Assembly: GCA_000827325.1 (NCBI GenBank)
Contig: KN832870.1
Location: forward strand, 3,038,001 to 3,102,000
Length of the DNA: 64,000 nucleotides
Source: Oidiodendron maius Zn
Lineage: Eukaryota > Ascomycota > Leotiomycetes > Myxotrichaceae
Direction: 5' to 3'
In this document: piece after piece, positions 44,551 through 55,360 of the stretch
How positions within the stretch are numbered: the stretch's first letter is position 1
Layout of the letters: the number at the start of each line of letters is the position of its first letter
Translations under genes and position numbers: made by a program
Notes under the pieces: generated by a model
The model's database searches: none
What the model saw: the letters and a program-made list of their open reading frames with translations, nothing else
Told to the model about the DNA's origin: nothing

Positions 44551-44991
44551 TTGCTCTCTCTCGAGATAAACGGACTCCTGTGCGAAAAGTTAACGAAGAT
44601 GAAGTGCTGGAAGGACTTGATCATGACCGGGACAAGGAGCCAACCGCTCGGAAATGTCAGCAAGAAGCCCGATGAATCATGGGGGCCGCAGCGCGTTAAC
44701 TACCACCCTATATGTGTTCTTGAAGTAGGCATGTCAGAAAGCCTTCACGCATTAGATAACGATGCGTAGTACTGGATCAAAAGTGAGATATCCTATGTCA
44801 CCCAAGTGATCACTGCGAAAATATATCCGCATCGACAAGAAATTATCTTCGCCATCTGGAGGAGGAATACAAGTGGTAAACCCGAGAAGGATGGAGAGAT
44901 GTGTATAGAGATACACGAGGGCCAGCTAAGGGTCCCCAATGACCGATACCTACGCATCTTTTTCAAAGAGTTCTTTCCGACGGGGCTTTGA
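44551..44991 (+). pseudogene. Relic of a fungal restriction-endonuclease-like (PD-(D/E)XK-type) family gene
   Basis: One frame continues across the whole interval apart from a single TAG at 44767. It contains KKPDESWGPQRVNYHPICVL, EVGMSESLHALDNDA and, after the stop, YWIKSEISYVTQVITAKIYP. A K-x-P-D-x-S-x-x-P motif, then a strand with E-V-G-x-S-E-S, then D-A-x-x-W resembles a family common in fungi that I believe has the PD-(D/E)XK nuclease fold. The stop fits a C-to-T change in a glutamine or arginine codon, as RIP would give. The N-terminal part is hard to follow in this AT-rich stretch. The family assignment is from memory of the motif and is moderate. Confidence 0.45.
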
Positions 44992-45115
44992 GCGGACGAA
45001 TCAGACAATTGAGACAGCGCTGCGATACTAAGTAGCCACACTGAATGATATAGATATACGGCTAGATAGAATCGTAAGTAGACATTCTTCCTTTTTAAAA
45101 ACCATCCATCAATCC

Positions 45116-46271
45116 CTACAACTTCTCCTTCAAAAACTCCACAATCAGTCCCTCCCCTTGCCCCACAATCTTGAACTGCTGCGATGGCACTAGCAGGAAC
45201 GCATGCGGCGCCCCCTCGACGAACTTGATCCGCGCCTCGCCCCCTGCCAGCTGCCACTTAAAGTGCATCAAGACCATATCATCAAGAACTAAGTCTTGGG
45301 TTCCTGTCAGGAAGAGCGCAGGCGGCAGCTGTGGTTTATTAGTTGCATATGGATCCTTGCTTGCGAGCACGGAGCCACGGTATTGGAATATAGGATGGTA
45401 CATTGGTGAAATAGCGGGGTTCCGTCGTTCGTCAGGAGAGAGGTTGGGGAGATACGCGTCGAAATAATTCTTTACAGCTTCAGTATTTGTGATCAGTGGG
45501 TTAGTCCAGGTTCGTGCTGAAGGCAGGAGAGAGAGGTCGAAGATGCCATAAGTGAGGCATACTCCGGCCAGGGCGAATGCAGGACGCTTCTCCAATAAAT
45601 GCAGCACTGTGAGAGCGGCAAGACTTGCCCCTGCCGATTCTCCTCCGACGAATTTGAGCGGGCCGCTGTCCTGAGACAGGGAGTGGTCGACGAGATACTC
45701 GGCGACGTCGTAGCAATCTTCATTCCCTGCTGGAAACGGGCTTTCGGGAGCCAGACGATACTCCACGGATATCAAAGTGAGACCAGTCCTGTTTGCAAAG
45801 TTACTGAGGTTGCTGTCTTGCCTGCCTTAAGGTAAGTGCTTGCCTGTATATAGGACTGACCGATGCTCACCAGTCTGCATGCCCAAGAACATGTCCACCT
45901 CCATGAAAGTGCAGAAACACGCCTTTTGAGCCACCCTCCTGGGGCTTTAAGAGTCTGCATTTGATCTCCCGGCCGGCCTCGCGTGAGGGGACTGATATGT
46001 ATTCGCCATAATCGAACTTTGGTGGGGCTGGCCATGAAGTCTTCCCTTCATCCTGAAGCGCGCGAAACTTTGCTGCTCCCACCTGAATGTCTATCAGTCC
46101 ATGACTTCTCTAGAATAACTTGAGAAATAGAGTTACATCTGGATCATGCCATTTCACTCCCTGACCGGCACTGGCGCTGCTAATGACATAAGCGTTAAGC
46201 ATGGAAGTACTACCATCGATATGGTCCAGGTCAAATGCCTCGGCTCTGATGGTGATATCAGATAATGACAT
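45116..46271 (-). CDS. Alpha/beta hydrolase, hormone-sensitive-lipase-type esterase
   Basis: Three exons (46137-46271, 45871-46082, 45116-45821) give 350 residues. The introns are 54 and 49 nt with donors GTAACT and GTGAGC, and every junction is in phase. The oxyanion motif is HGGGH at 105-109, the HSL-family form. The nucleophile elbow is GESAG with Ser178. The acid is probably in GTQDLVLDD and the histidine in APHAF near the C-terminus. SVEYRLAPESPFPAG is also typical. There is no signal peptide, so it is probably cytosolic. Relatives hydrolyse short acyl esters, including secondary-metabolite intermediates, and the substrate here is unknown. The gene stands alone beside TRM1. Confidence 0.9.
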
Positions 46272-46947
46272 TGTAGATGATACAATAATACGCAAAACCT
46301 TGAGGCTAATTTGGTGTAATATCTATCCAGGTAATTGATTTCTACCTTGGTTCATTTAACGAAAGAAAGACAGATGGAGAACAGCTACCTCTTTTATAAA
46401 ATGTTTGGAACCTACCTGTTAATACCATCAATTACGCCGCCGCGATCCCACTTGAGAATCACCCCGCAATTGACAGAAAAAACCGACAAGACTTTGACGA
46501 AGAAACGTGATGCCATCGGACTTTACGGAGGGGTAATGTTTGACCGATCTATTTCCGCTAAGTCCATCCCGCGCACTGTTGCAAACTTACGCATTAAAGC
46601 ACTTTCTAGTAAGGCAGGTGGCAGGGGATCGTGTTGTTTCGCATTCGTTTGTTCAGACGAGAAATGTTGCAGTACACATACGGAGAAGCTGGAGCAAAGT
46701 AGGTTATTGGTAAGCTATCTCACGGAGGCTGCAATACCACAACTCGCGGTCATAATGCAAGCAGCTTCCTTTTTCAAGGTCATTCCCGGAGACAAGAGAG
46801 CAGGGCTGCGAGGAGAATTTCTCGAAGATGTAAGATCTTACACTGGGGTATTCTACTGACGAGAGAACTCAGATACTTGTATCACTAAGCCACCAATTGA
46901 TGGCTTGATCCCTGGTATTTTGATGCAATCCTACCACCATAAGACTT
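46272..46947. other. Intergenic
   Basis: Promoter of the esterase gene and 3' flank of TRM1. An ORF of 174 codons on the plus strand (46335-46859) begins from a non-conserved start and has no family features; I do not accept it as a gene. Confidence 0.4.
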
Positions 46948-49086
46948 TCAGTGCTCCTGAGTACCTGTTGCTCTCGTCATCGGGCCCCAGTTTTCTCTGG
47001 GGTTCACCTGGTACCTCACCAACTTCCTCTCATCATGATCTTTCCCCAGCTTCTCATCGAATACCACTTCGAGTTTTGGCTTATCGCCCTTCTCTACCTG
47101 AGATTGAGCGCTTGTCCCTTTGCTTTCGTCAGATTGGTCTTTTTCAAAGCCCATGATATTCCATCCCGGCGTATTCTTTCGGATTGCGCCTTCTTTGACC
47201 GGGGCTTTTTGTCGCACCCATTCCCTCATTACTTCCCAGATTACACTCCACGGCGCATCCGTCTTTATACTTCCGGCCTTGGCATGGCTCCTCGTGACCC
47301 TGTACCCCAGGTGCTTTAAAGCGCCCCTGATAGCGTTCTCGTGAGGAGTGATGCAGTGAAAGATCTTACTAAGGACGGATGGGATAAAGAAGAATGGGTA
47401 GTGATCGATGCTGGCCGGGTCATATCGGTGTGTTTTCTTTGTCAGGGTAGGTGAATCCGATTCTTCTTCTAGAGGTGGAAGCACTTCCTCAAGCGCAACA
47501 GTAAGCATGCCTTCGATGCGATCCGTGGTCTGATATGTATCCTTGGATACGTCTGGAAGTTCATTCAAGATTCTCTTGATGAACTCAGGAGAGTGTATAG
47601 GCCCGGCAAACATAGGACCGGCTATATGCGTCTTCATCCCGCAATGTGAGCAACTCTCACTTGTCGTAGGCGCCATTCCAAACACATGCTTCCAGTAATG
47701 GCCCTTACCACTCTTATTCGGAACAAGTTTATTCCTTGCAATCATTTGGGTTGTCCAGGCTCCACAGCCCGAATCGCAATTGTACACGATCATTGTTTTG
47801 CCGGCGAGAAACTTGACATCGGAAGCTGATTTATAGATCCGAACAAAAACTCGGGCATAGTAATCGATCGATAGAGAGAGGAGAGGTTCCATTGCTAAAC
47901 CATATCGTGCAGCTGAGGTGGCAATCGCATGCAAGATTATTCGTAGGCCAGCCTCATGGGAGTGGACTCCTTTCATTGGAATTCCTCCGTAGAGCGAGAA
48001 GCACTTCTCCGGATAGCCATTGGAAGCCCAGACACCAGGATCTGTACACGTAACGCAAAGAAGCCCCCCATCTTCGTGGACTGCCTGAACTGCGGCGTCA
48101 AGGAATGGAGCTGCAGTGCCGTACGGATCAAGGTCAATAACGTCGTATTTCTTGACAGGCACAGATCTGCCTTTGTCATCTCTGCAACGGTCACCAGCCA
48201 TGCTATACATATGTGACATAGCATTGCCTGTGATCGCTTTGATCTTATCCTCTAGCTTGTTGTGCTTGACGTTCAACTGAATGGCTTTCGTCGCTGCTGG
48301 GAGCAGATCGTTTGCAGTGATGGATGTTGCGAAGGGAATTTCATTAGCATACCGTAGAGCCCGCAGACCAGTAGCTGATAGGGCATCCAATATTGTGAAA
48401 GAGGGTCCTGATGGTTTTGATGCAACCTGTGAAAGATTGTCTTCCTGACCCGGAATCACTTCTGCGCCTGGACTTTCCGTCTCGAGCACAGGATTAGCGT
48501 TCATAGCCTCGTTTTCAACTTCCTTATCGTCGCCTTCGGACGTATTATCGAGAAAGGACTGGCCAATTGTTTCTATGGGATTCTCCACGATCGAAGTCTC
48601 AGCGGACTCTTCAGTCTTGCCAGTCTTTCTTGGAATCTTTCCAAGTCCATCATCCTCTCTCTTCCGCTTTTTCTCTTTCTTCGCGAGAAGTTTTTGCCTC
48701 GAGTTCGCCTTATGCTTTCTCTTCCTCTCTACAACTTCCTCTCCATATGCCCTGATTGCCAAGACGCTCAAGTCTCGATTGAATTGCTGGATGGGATTGT
48801 AGAAGACAGATTGCGGTTGGTGATCCCCACGTGGGTTCGTTTGAGGGGTTGCTGAAGCCGAGGCTGGAACAAGAATATATGCGAGGCCTTCATTAACTGT
48901 TGTGTACTCTCTATCCTCGTCCCATACATGTTGACCCGATGCAGGCGTTGCATCTATCCCGAGGTGTTTATTGGAAGCCATGGTGTAACTGGGAGTGCTG
49001 AATTTCCGATGGGCATAAAATTTCACCGTTGATGGAACCGCATTTCGCCTCGCCAAGCGCCCAACTGTGATTAAGACTGTGTTCAT
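46948..49086 (-). CDS. TRM1: tRNA (guanine26-N2)-dimethyltransferase
   Basis: The intronless gene has 712 codons. The class I methyltransferase core has the SAM loop region LDALSATGLRALRYANEIPF (about 232) and the acidic motif SITANDL. The catalytic motif DLDPYGTAAPFLDAAVQAV lies near 317. A zinc-binding pair is formed by NCDSGCGAW and CSHCGMKTHIAGP, and the C-terminus carries the Trm1-specific domain (HLGYRVTRSHAKAGSIKTDA). Trm1 dimethylates G26 of many tRNAs. The first 35 residues are basic and hydroxylated like a mitochondrial presequence. A second ATG at codon 36 begins MASNKHLGIDATP, so two forms for mitochondria and nucleus/cytosol are likely, as known for yeast Trm1. An acidic/basic insert at about 125-220 is lineage-specific. 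Confidence 0.95.
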   Translation of the reverse strand: MNTVLITVGRLARRNAVPSTVKFYAHRKFSTPSYTMASNKHLGIDATPASGQHVWDEDREYTTVNEGLAYILVPASASATPQTNPRGDHQPQSVFYNPIQQFNRDLSVLAIRAYGEEVVERKRKHKANSRQKLLAKKEKKRKREDDGLGKIPRKTGKTEESAETSIVENPIETIGQSFLDNTSEGDDKEVENEAMNANPVLETESPGAEVIPGQEDNLSQVASKPSGPSFTILDALSATGLRALRYANEIPFATSITANDLLPAATKAIQLNVKHNKLEDKIKAITGNAMSHMYSMAGDRCRDDKGRSVPVKKYDVIDLDPYGTAAPFLDAAVQAVHEDGGLLCVTCTDPGVWASNGYPEKCFSLYGGIPMKGVHSHEAGLRIILHAIATSAARYGLAMEPLLSLSIDYYARVFVRIYKSASDVKFLAGKTMIVYNCDSGCGAWTTQMIARNKLVPNKSGKGHYWKHVFGMAPTTSESCSHCGMKTHIAGPMFAGPIHSPEFIKRILNELPDVSKDTYQTTDRIEGMLTVALEEVLPPLEEESDSPTLTKKTHRYDPASIDHYPFFFIPSVLSKIFHCITPHENAIRGALKHLGYRVTRSHAKAGSIKTDAPWSVIWEVMREWVRQKAPVKEGAIRKNTPGWNIMGFEKDQSDESKGTSAQSQVEKGDKPKLEVVFDEKLGKDHDERKLVRYQVNPRENWGPMTRATGTQEH

Positions 49087-49591
49087 GCGACGACATCAAC
49101 AAGAGTAATGCAGATAGCTGTTCTGGAGCATCAGGGTAGCTCAGTTGCCCTCTTTGTGGAATCTTTTTTTTTGCCTAGACGCTAAGCCCGAAGATGCGAC
49201 GGCCGAAGGCGGTGAAATCATACTTCATACCTTCCCCAGGCACCAAGGCATCAAAACAAAAAGAACACATGACGCACGTGACACTTCCCAATTCGACTTT
49301 TTCCATTCATGGATTACCTAGTGTCAGGTCCCGGATGGCTTGCTGGGGTGGCTTTGAGGTGTTACTATATTTCGATTCGGCATCAGATGCTGTACCGCGA
49401 TGATAAACATCGCGCATCACCGACTATTCGCGACGTCTGGCGTTGGAGATTCTCCGTTGATGCGCTCGCCCGACTGTTCCAAAGATCCAACTCGAACTTC
49501 GCCTCCTCCACAAATCAACCCCATATACTCCATATTGCTGCGCCCACAAACCCCTCACCTCGGCCCCGTACCCTAATATCGAGAGCTTATC

Positions 49592-49882
49592 ATGGGCGAC
49601 GCACACATGAAAATGGCATCCAACATGAACGTGACACCGACAGTACAGTGCGTTTGCGACGTATCGCTCGTCCTGCCCCGCATCCCCAGTCCGCCACCAT
49701 GGCACCAACGCCCAGAAACGAGGAGCACACCATGTGGAGGATTGCGGCGTAAGTGGTCCAATCCTGGAGTCGAGAAGCCTGGAGGAAGGCTTCTGTTACA
49801 GGGAACGAGAAGATACGAAGCTGCGTCCTCATTTGGCCCGTGGCGATCTACATGTCGTCGGCGAGAGATGAGCGCTGGCTAG
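49592..49882 (+). other. Candidate small ORF, unrecognised
   Basis: This 96-codon frame from an ATG begins MGDAHMKMASNMNVTPTVQC, a Met-rich start. The rest is Pro/Arg-rich and could be read-through of noncoding DNA. A GTACAG immediately after the first 17 codons could be a splice donor, which would make this a short first exon. Evidence is weak. Confidence 0.2.
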
Positions 49883-49970
49883 TAGGCTAGACGAGCGCAA
49901 AGTGGCCTGATCGCCAGACATCTCTTGCGTTGCCGGCCACAACTAGTGTTTAGTGTTGCGCAGCATTGTT

Positions 49971-50002
49971 GTACAGTACAGTACAGTACTACAGTACTGT
50001 AC
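49971..50002. repeat. Cluster of overlapping GTACAGTAC/GTACTGTAC words
   Basis: A 32-bp stretch consists of GTACAGTACAGTACAGTACT followed by ACAGTACTGTAC. It combines a tetranucleotide-like repeat with a near-perfect inverted repeat, so it could fold into a hairpin. The same word occurs singly in five other gaps of the window. Confidence 0.7.
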
Positions 50003-50625
50003 GTCCTTTACGATCGGCTGCACATCCCCTGGCGCCACAGTTTCCCAACCTGGCGTGACGCCCGACCTGCCTCGGCCAGTGCGCGATAACTGCTAACGGT
50101 AATGGGCTTGTGTTCACCAATTTGCATATGCTTTCCAGATGCTCTCTCTCTCTTCTTCCCTCGCGTTGGTTTTCTCGTGGGCGATTTGGGTACGAAACAA
50201 TTTCTACCAGTTGCCCTTTTGCCCGGCTTCGCCAGCGGAATGCACGGCACAATCGCCACCAGCTGGGCCACTTTTCTCTCCCCTGCCAGCATAGCGGCTC
50301 CTCCGTGACCAGTCGCTGAATCCTCCTTTGACTTTCTCATCTTACAAGACAGGCCGACCCGGTTCGGGATCACATGCGTGGATCCACCCACAGGCGGAGA
50401 TCGCGTCCTCAAGCAGTTTGGGCTGAGTGACTAGGATTTTTCGTAATCCCCGCTCATTTCCCCCTTCTCGTGACTGGTGAAGTTTCTTGGTCGTCGCCAA
50501 TCCTGGCTCGCATGTCCCCAGATTTCTTCTTATGAAGTCCCCATCTCTCCGCGCTGCTTCCTCCATCCTTCTGCAACGTTGAGAAGGTGTTCATTTCGTC
50601 CCAGTTCACTCCACTCGCCATCACC

Positions 50626-51840
50626 ATGAGTAAGAACGGCTCTGACGGCGCGAATGGGTACGTGGAGAAGATCGAGACCCGGGGGGAGACGTTCGAGAAC
50701 GCAACCCTACCGCCGGCGACCTTCGGCCAGAAGACCAAGAGGCATTTCAAGAGATTCTGGTGGCTGCATCTAATCATCTTCTGCGCATCCTTCTTGATCA
50801 TTGCGCTGTGCCTGTGAGTAACATACCAATTCTTGTCGTTCCGAGTCCACCTGCTTATCACGCCCCAGCGTCTATGTTGCCATGCCCCATATCGCTCAAG
50901 ATGGCGTCAACGACACGTCCCTCCGATTCTACGAGCTGCAGTTCCTTAACCCATCCCCGACCCAAATCACCCTTACTCAGAAGGCTGGCCTTCATAGTCC
51001 TAGTTTTTATACGCCAACCCTAGACCCCTTCTCTGCCGGTCTTTGGCTCGTCACAAACGGCACTTTCAGCGCCAACCCATTCACTACTATCCAATTTCCT
51101 TCGGTTCATGCCTTGCACCCGGACTCAAACATCACCTTTGCGAACCAAGTACTAAATATCCTGGATTCGGATCTTCTTGCCGAGTATGCAACCGAAGTTT
51201 TGTCGCAGCCGAACGTGACCACCGCCCTGACCGGCTCGACGAACCTGCACGAGGGCAAACTTCCAACCGTCAACATCAAGTACAACTCATCGACGACGTA
51301 CACCTCGCTCAATGGACTGCAGGGTTTCAACACTACCAACTTGAGGCTCAACCTCACTGCCCCTGCCGGGCAACCAAATCTCCTAGGAACCGCGTTTATT
51401 CCAAACCCCTCTGTTATGACCATCGAAATGGTTAGTACTTCGCCATCTTGGCTCGATTCTCGCTGACTGTTAATAGGGTAATGTTACGCTGGAATTGTCT
51501 ACCGCTTCAAAGGGCGTTGTGGGAGTAGCCACGATCCTGAACTTGACTATTAGCCCTGGAGATAACAACCTTCCAATGACCGCAGTGGTGAACGAAACTC
51601 TAATTACCGAAAGCCTAGAACCGAACGGCCTGGTTACGATGTTTATTATTGGCAACTCTTCCGTCTACAACGGCAATCATATTACATACTACGTAAGTTC
51701 CCGTCTCAGCATGGCCACCAGCGGCGATTTTAATATATATTTTCACGATCTAATACCATAAATAGGAGAAGGCGTTGTCGAGCAACAAACTCAGTCTGCA
51801 AATGAATGTAACCCAGATTCTGTTAGATAGTGGTTATTAA
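50626..51840 (+). CDS. DUF3712-type single-pass membrane protein
   Basis: Four exons (50626-50813, 50869-51430, 51477-51692, 51766-51840) give 346 residues. Donors are GTGAGT, GTTAGT and GTAAGT. The short cytosolic N-terminus carries a basic patch (QKTKRHFKRFWW) directly before one membrane segment (LHLIIFCASFLIIALCLVYV, about 48-67). The rest is an outward-facing domain with many N-x-S/T sites, and strands such as LRLNLTAPAGQPNLLGTAFI and VTLELSTASKGVVGVATILN. This matches the fungal family with DUF3712, whose fold resembles lipid-binding LEA/AsmA-like domains. The role is not established. The last exon is only 25 codons (EKALSSNKLSLQMNVTQILL). Confidence 0.85.
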
Positions 51841-53564
51841 CCCTTCTTGAGCAAGAGTGGCTCCAATTTCCAGCGGGGGGCGGTGAATGATGACTGCGGA
51901 AATACGTGGAGAAGACTAGTTTCGAGCATCATTGTGAATGCCCGTGGTGGCTCGGGAAGTCTGGTCGCGCTCGGGAGGTGGCAAAAGACCCGCCTTCTGT
52001 ATGCGATATGAGTTTGGAAGCTTCTCGCTTCGGAAGATATACCCTTTCCTAGAATGAAGAGAGCTGTCTTATTAGAGAGACAAGCTCTTAGTGGATGCCT
52101 GCTATTGCATTCCGATAATATGTATGGAGTAATTTTGTAGACTGTTAATCAAAAAATCATTCCATACTGATTCGCACATGCTGAACCTCGAGTTTGCTGC
52201 CTGAGCTGAGGGCTGAGGGCTGAGAGCTGAGAGCTGAGAGCTGGATCAATCTGCTTTACCCCCGAGCCATGGAGCTGAGATTCGCATTGAACAGAAGGCG
52301 GCTTTTCATCCAATTATCGATGCCTCAGACCCTGGGCGGTCTTTGTCTGTGTTTCGCGTGGCGGCTCTGCAGCATAGGGGGAGTTTCAAACAGGAATTTT
52401 TGGGCCTGTCGGGTAATTTTGTCGGTCGGGAAATCTGAAGCTGGCGACGAGGCTGAGCGGCAGTTGAAAAGCCACACCTAAGGAGGATACCAGGGAGGTA
52501 TTTCATATTCTCTACAAGGGTCTGGGAACGCATCCACAGTAGGGAGGTACTCTCGCACAATGCAAGGGACCATACGACGTAGAACGTAGAAAGGGGCACT
52601 TCTCTGCGATAAATGCACGTTTCCGGTGGCCCGGCATTGCGAGCCAAGGAATGCGCCTTCTCGGCCGAACGAGGGCATTCCAAGTGGACATGTGTTGGCC
52701 GATGGTTTTAGATGGCCCGACGGCCATCGCGTACGACGTGCAACAAAACTGCAGAGGGCAAACTGGTTGGCGGAAGTGGCGATTACGCTGAGTCCAGGGC
52801 AGCGCCCGAGACTTGAGGTTCTGAAGCATTGATGTCTCTAATATTGTAAGCTACACACAGTCGGGCCGTTGAGAATCTAAATGGAAACCCGTTCCACCCC
52901 TGAGCATGAAATCGTCCCTTGCAAGACAGGACCCTCCGAATACGACAGTGGGCACTGTCTCGATAATTTAACAGACAACAGCGCCTTATAAGCGATCTTC
53001 CCATATGCAAATACAGGAGGCCCGCGTGGATTATGACAATAGGTCAAAGCGCACTGAAGGTTGGTTTTGAACAGTGCATTTGACAAGGTGACATGATCCT
53101 CCTACTGGTAGACTAAAAAAAAAAGAAAATAATTCTGCCGGGCGGTGAATGACTGGCCTGCCGTTGCCTCTTTTGTACCTAACGCCGCACGCTGGCAGAT
53201 TGTTATCAGCGGACTTGGGCGCCGCAATTCTCTTAGCAGGTTATTCGCTCAGATATTTCAGTCACAGCAACAGCGTTGGCAAGTTCCAAGATATGGTGAG
53301 GAAAGTCCTTATCGACAGAATTCCAGTCCGTCTTCGGTATTGTAATCATGGAGCGCTGAACTCCCCTGATGCCTATGTTGTTTAATCGTGATGGCTTGAA
53401 GAAGGCTTATACATTTGCATGATGGCTGAGGTTTACCATAAAGGCTATGTGTATTCACGGCTTTGCAGTTCTAATAATCTTGCTATTTTACTGGGACATG
53501 ATTATTGTGCGAGAGCCGCACGCCAGGTCAACGCTGTGTACCTCCACAGCGTCCGGTGAGGGCG
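51841..53564. other. Intergenic
   Basis: No supported gene. A heptamer repeat is listed separately. ORFs at 52306-52830 on both strands have no family features. An A-rich run (AAAAAAAAAAG) lies at 53115-53125. Confidence 0.35.
52203..52243 (+). repeat. Short GCTGAGA/GCTGAGG tandem repeat
   Basis: About six copies of a 7-8 bp unit (GCTGAGG, then GCTGAGA three times) lie in tandem. This is an ordinary microsatellite-like tract downstream of the DUF3712-type gene. Confidence 0.7.
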
Positions 53565-53939
53565 TTAGGCATCAGATAACTCGAGCTTAGCCAGAGTTTC
53601 GTAAACATTCTCCCTCTCTGCTACTTGTTCCACAGGGTCCCCATACAGGAGAGGGAAGATTTCCTTCCAGAATTGGTAGTTGTGCGCGTCCGGGCCTTCT
53701 GAGATTAATAGCTTCGCAAAGTCGATCTTTGATTCACGTGCGCTTTGAATGCAAGCAGTGATTAACTATACTCTAGTAAGTAGACGATAGATAAATAAAA
53801 ACTCTTTACATACCACAGGAAGATTTTTGACTATACGCCAGTACTTCTTTGGAATTCCAGCTTTGATAAACTGCTTCTCTATTGCATTTGTGGCAAGTTG
53901 TTGGAGGTGGGTAATGTAAATGAGGTTCGTCCGTGGCAT
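53565..53939 (-). CDS. Unrecognised small protein whose start codon lies in a copied block
   Basis: Two exons (53814-53939 and 53565-53765) joined by a 48-nt intron (GTATGT to TATAG) encode 108 residues. The protein begins MPRTNLIYITHLQQLATNAI, has KAGIPKKYWRIVKNLPV before the intron, and ends EQVAERENVYETLAKLELSD. The helical, charged sequence and the clean in-phase intron argue that the body was selected as protein. The first 10 codons, including the ATG, lie in the 80-bp block shared with 61576-61655, read in the opposite direction there. The original N-terminus was therefore probably lost and replaced. I do not recognise the family. It may be a truncated gene relic rather than a functional gene. 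Confidence 0.45.
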
Positions 53940-53990
53940 GATTATAAGAATCGGAAGCTAACATTGTACTTCGGTGGAGGGTGGGAGCCT
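53911..53990 (+). repeat. 80-bp copied block (copy A)
   Basis: This block matches 61576-61655 at 77 of 80 positions by eye, in the same orientation. In copy B it is the end of the retropepsin-like gene (NEVRPWHDYKNRK, TLYFGGGWEP). Here the same frame reads on for only a few codons. Both copies end at exactly GGGTGGGAGCCT, after which the flanks are unrelated. Confidence 0.85.
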
Positions 53991-55360
53991 TTAGGGAGTC
54001 TAAGCTATAGTTTTGCAGTTAGATATTCGCAGTTAGGGGTACCGTTAATCATAACGCATATACATTTAAATAGCTCTATATTTGTACCACTAAAAAGACC
54101 TTAAAAGGCATTAAAGGACGACTGTTGATTTAGCAGCCCTGACTGAGATAATTTTATTACCACAAGCAAAGGAAAATCCCTTGGGGGGCGGGTCCAAGTC
54201 TGTGATGAGTGGTAGTTAGGATAGCATGAAAATTAGCGTCGTTGAGCCAGTAGGCTGGTGGTGAGTAGCTCAGTGGCCACTTCCCAAACAATAGCACTTT
54301 ATTAATTATTAGGGCTTAGAAAACCAAGTACGAGGGTATAGTGAAGGCGATGCGAAATAGCGGCGCCTATATATTGTACCCTGCTCTAGCCCTTAACAGA
54401 GATATTCTCAACTATAACGGTAATGGATTGAAAGAAGTTGCAGTAGGTAGGCTCTATCTAATAAGATCTCTCTCATAAGATAGACATGTTTGACATCGAT
54501 AGTTCGCAAGTTTAAACTCTGTAATTGAGGAGTTTTGCGCTGAATCTGAAAGTCCCAAGTGCCATTAGTCGCTTCTCATTGCTGTCCGGTGACTCCGAAG
54601 CTCGCATTCTGCATGGAGTGGAATACCCAGGTAGGAAGTGAAACGCAGACATCCGGCTCTTCTCGGGTCTGCATTGGGAAATTGTGGGGGTGTTGTGGGA
54701 TATAATATTTCCACCTAAGAGAACTGGCAACCCACTGGCAGGTGTGCCGCATATATACACGGAAAAACTAGATCCTTATAACGTAGATTTTGTAAATGCC
54801 TAGGTAGATAGATAGTATACAGCCATTTATGTTCCATATAAATATAGGAATATCAGTATGATATAGCGCCCTTCACAGAACGTAATTATATGGCGATGTC
54901 TGCTGTCCCACGTAATGGATTGCCGATTCCCCTCCCGCGCCTGGGCATATGCTGCCTTAAGGCTTCGTTTTGATAACTGTCTGGTCCATTGTTGTGCCAA
55001 CTTCATTTGCTATAGGAGGCTTGGAATGACCTTTAACACAAGTAAGGCACTCTTATACTTATTCACATTAAGCTTGCTGTGTAGTTGTAGCCGATCCATC
55101 ATAAAACCAATATTTCAGATTCCAATAATCCTAATCCGACCTCAACCGGGTGAATTAACGCCTTGACAATTTGTCTCTGTTTGGTTTGAAGGCTGCATTG
55201 ATGTTGAAATTCATGCGCCAGTCTTTATCCCAGCAAGACAGGGTAGAGAGGAGAGCGTAGAGTATAGGCGATAGTTGGAATGACGCGCTTGTCCTTGGCT
55301 GTATGGAGTCTGTGTTCAGCCAATAAAAAATCGGCCAGAAAGAGGTTAAATCTACCCTTA
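53991..55360. other. Intergenic, AT-rich
   Basis: No supported gene. The stretch next to the copied block (54000-54110) is AT-rich. The last 200 bp are the 3' flank of the Zn2Cys6 regulator. Confidence 0.4.

Larger units (their letters stand above)
49087..50625. other. Intergenic between divergent genes
   Basis: Apart from the candidate ORF and the GTACAGTAC cluster listed separately, nothing coding was supported. The 300 bp before 50625 are C/T-rich, as usual for a fungal promoter and leader. Confidence 0.4.

Noticed and set aside
46335-46859. 174-codon ORF on the plus strand
   Set aside because: No domain, low-complexity or helical pattern, and it overlaps the divergent promoter of the esterase gene.
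49309-49752. 147-codon plus-strand ORF near the TRM1 promoter
   Set aside because: Arg/His/Pro-rich chance composition; no family resemblance.
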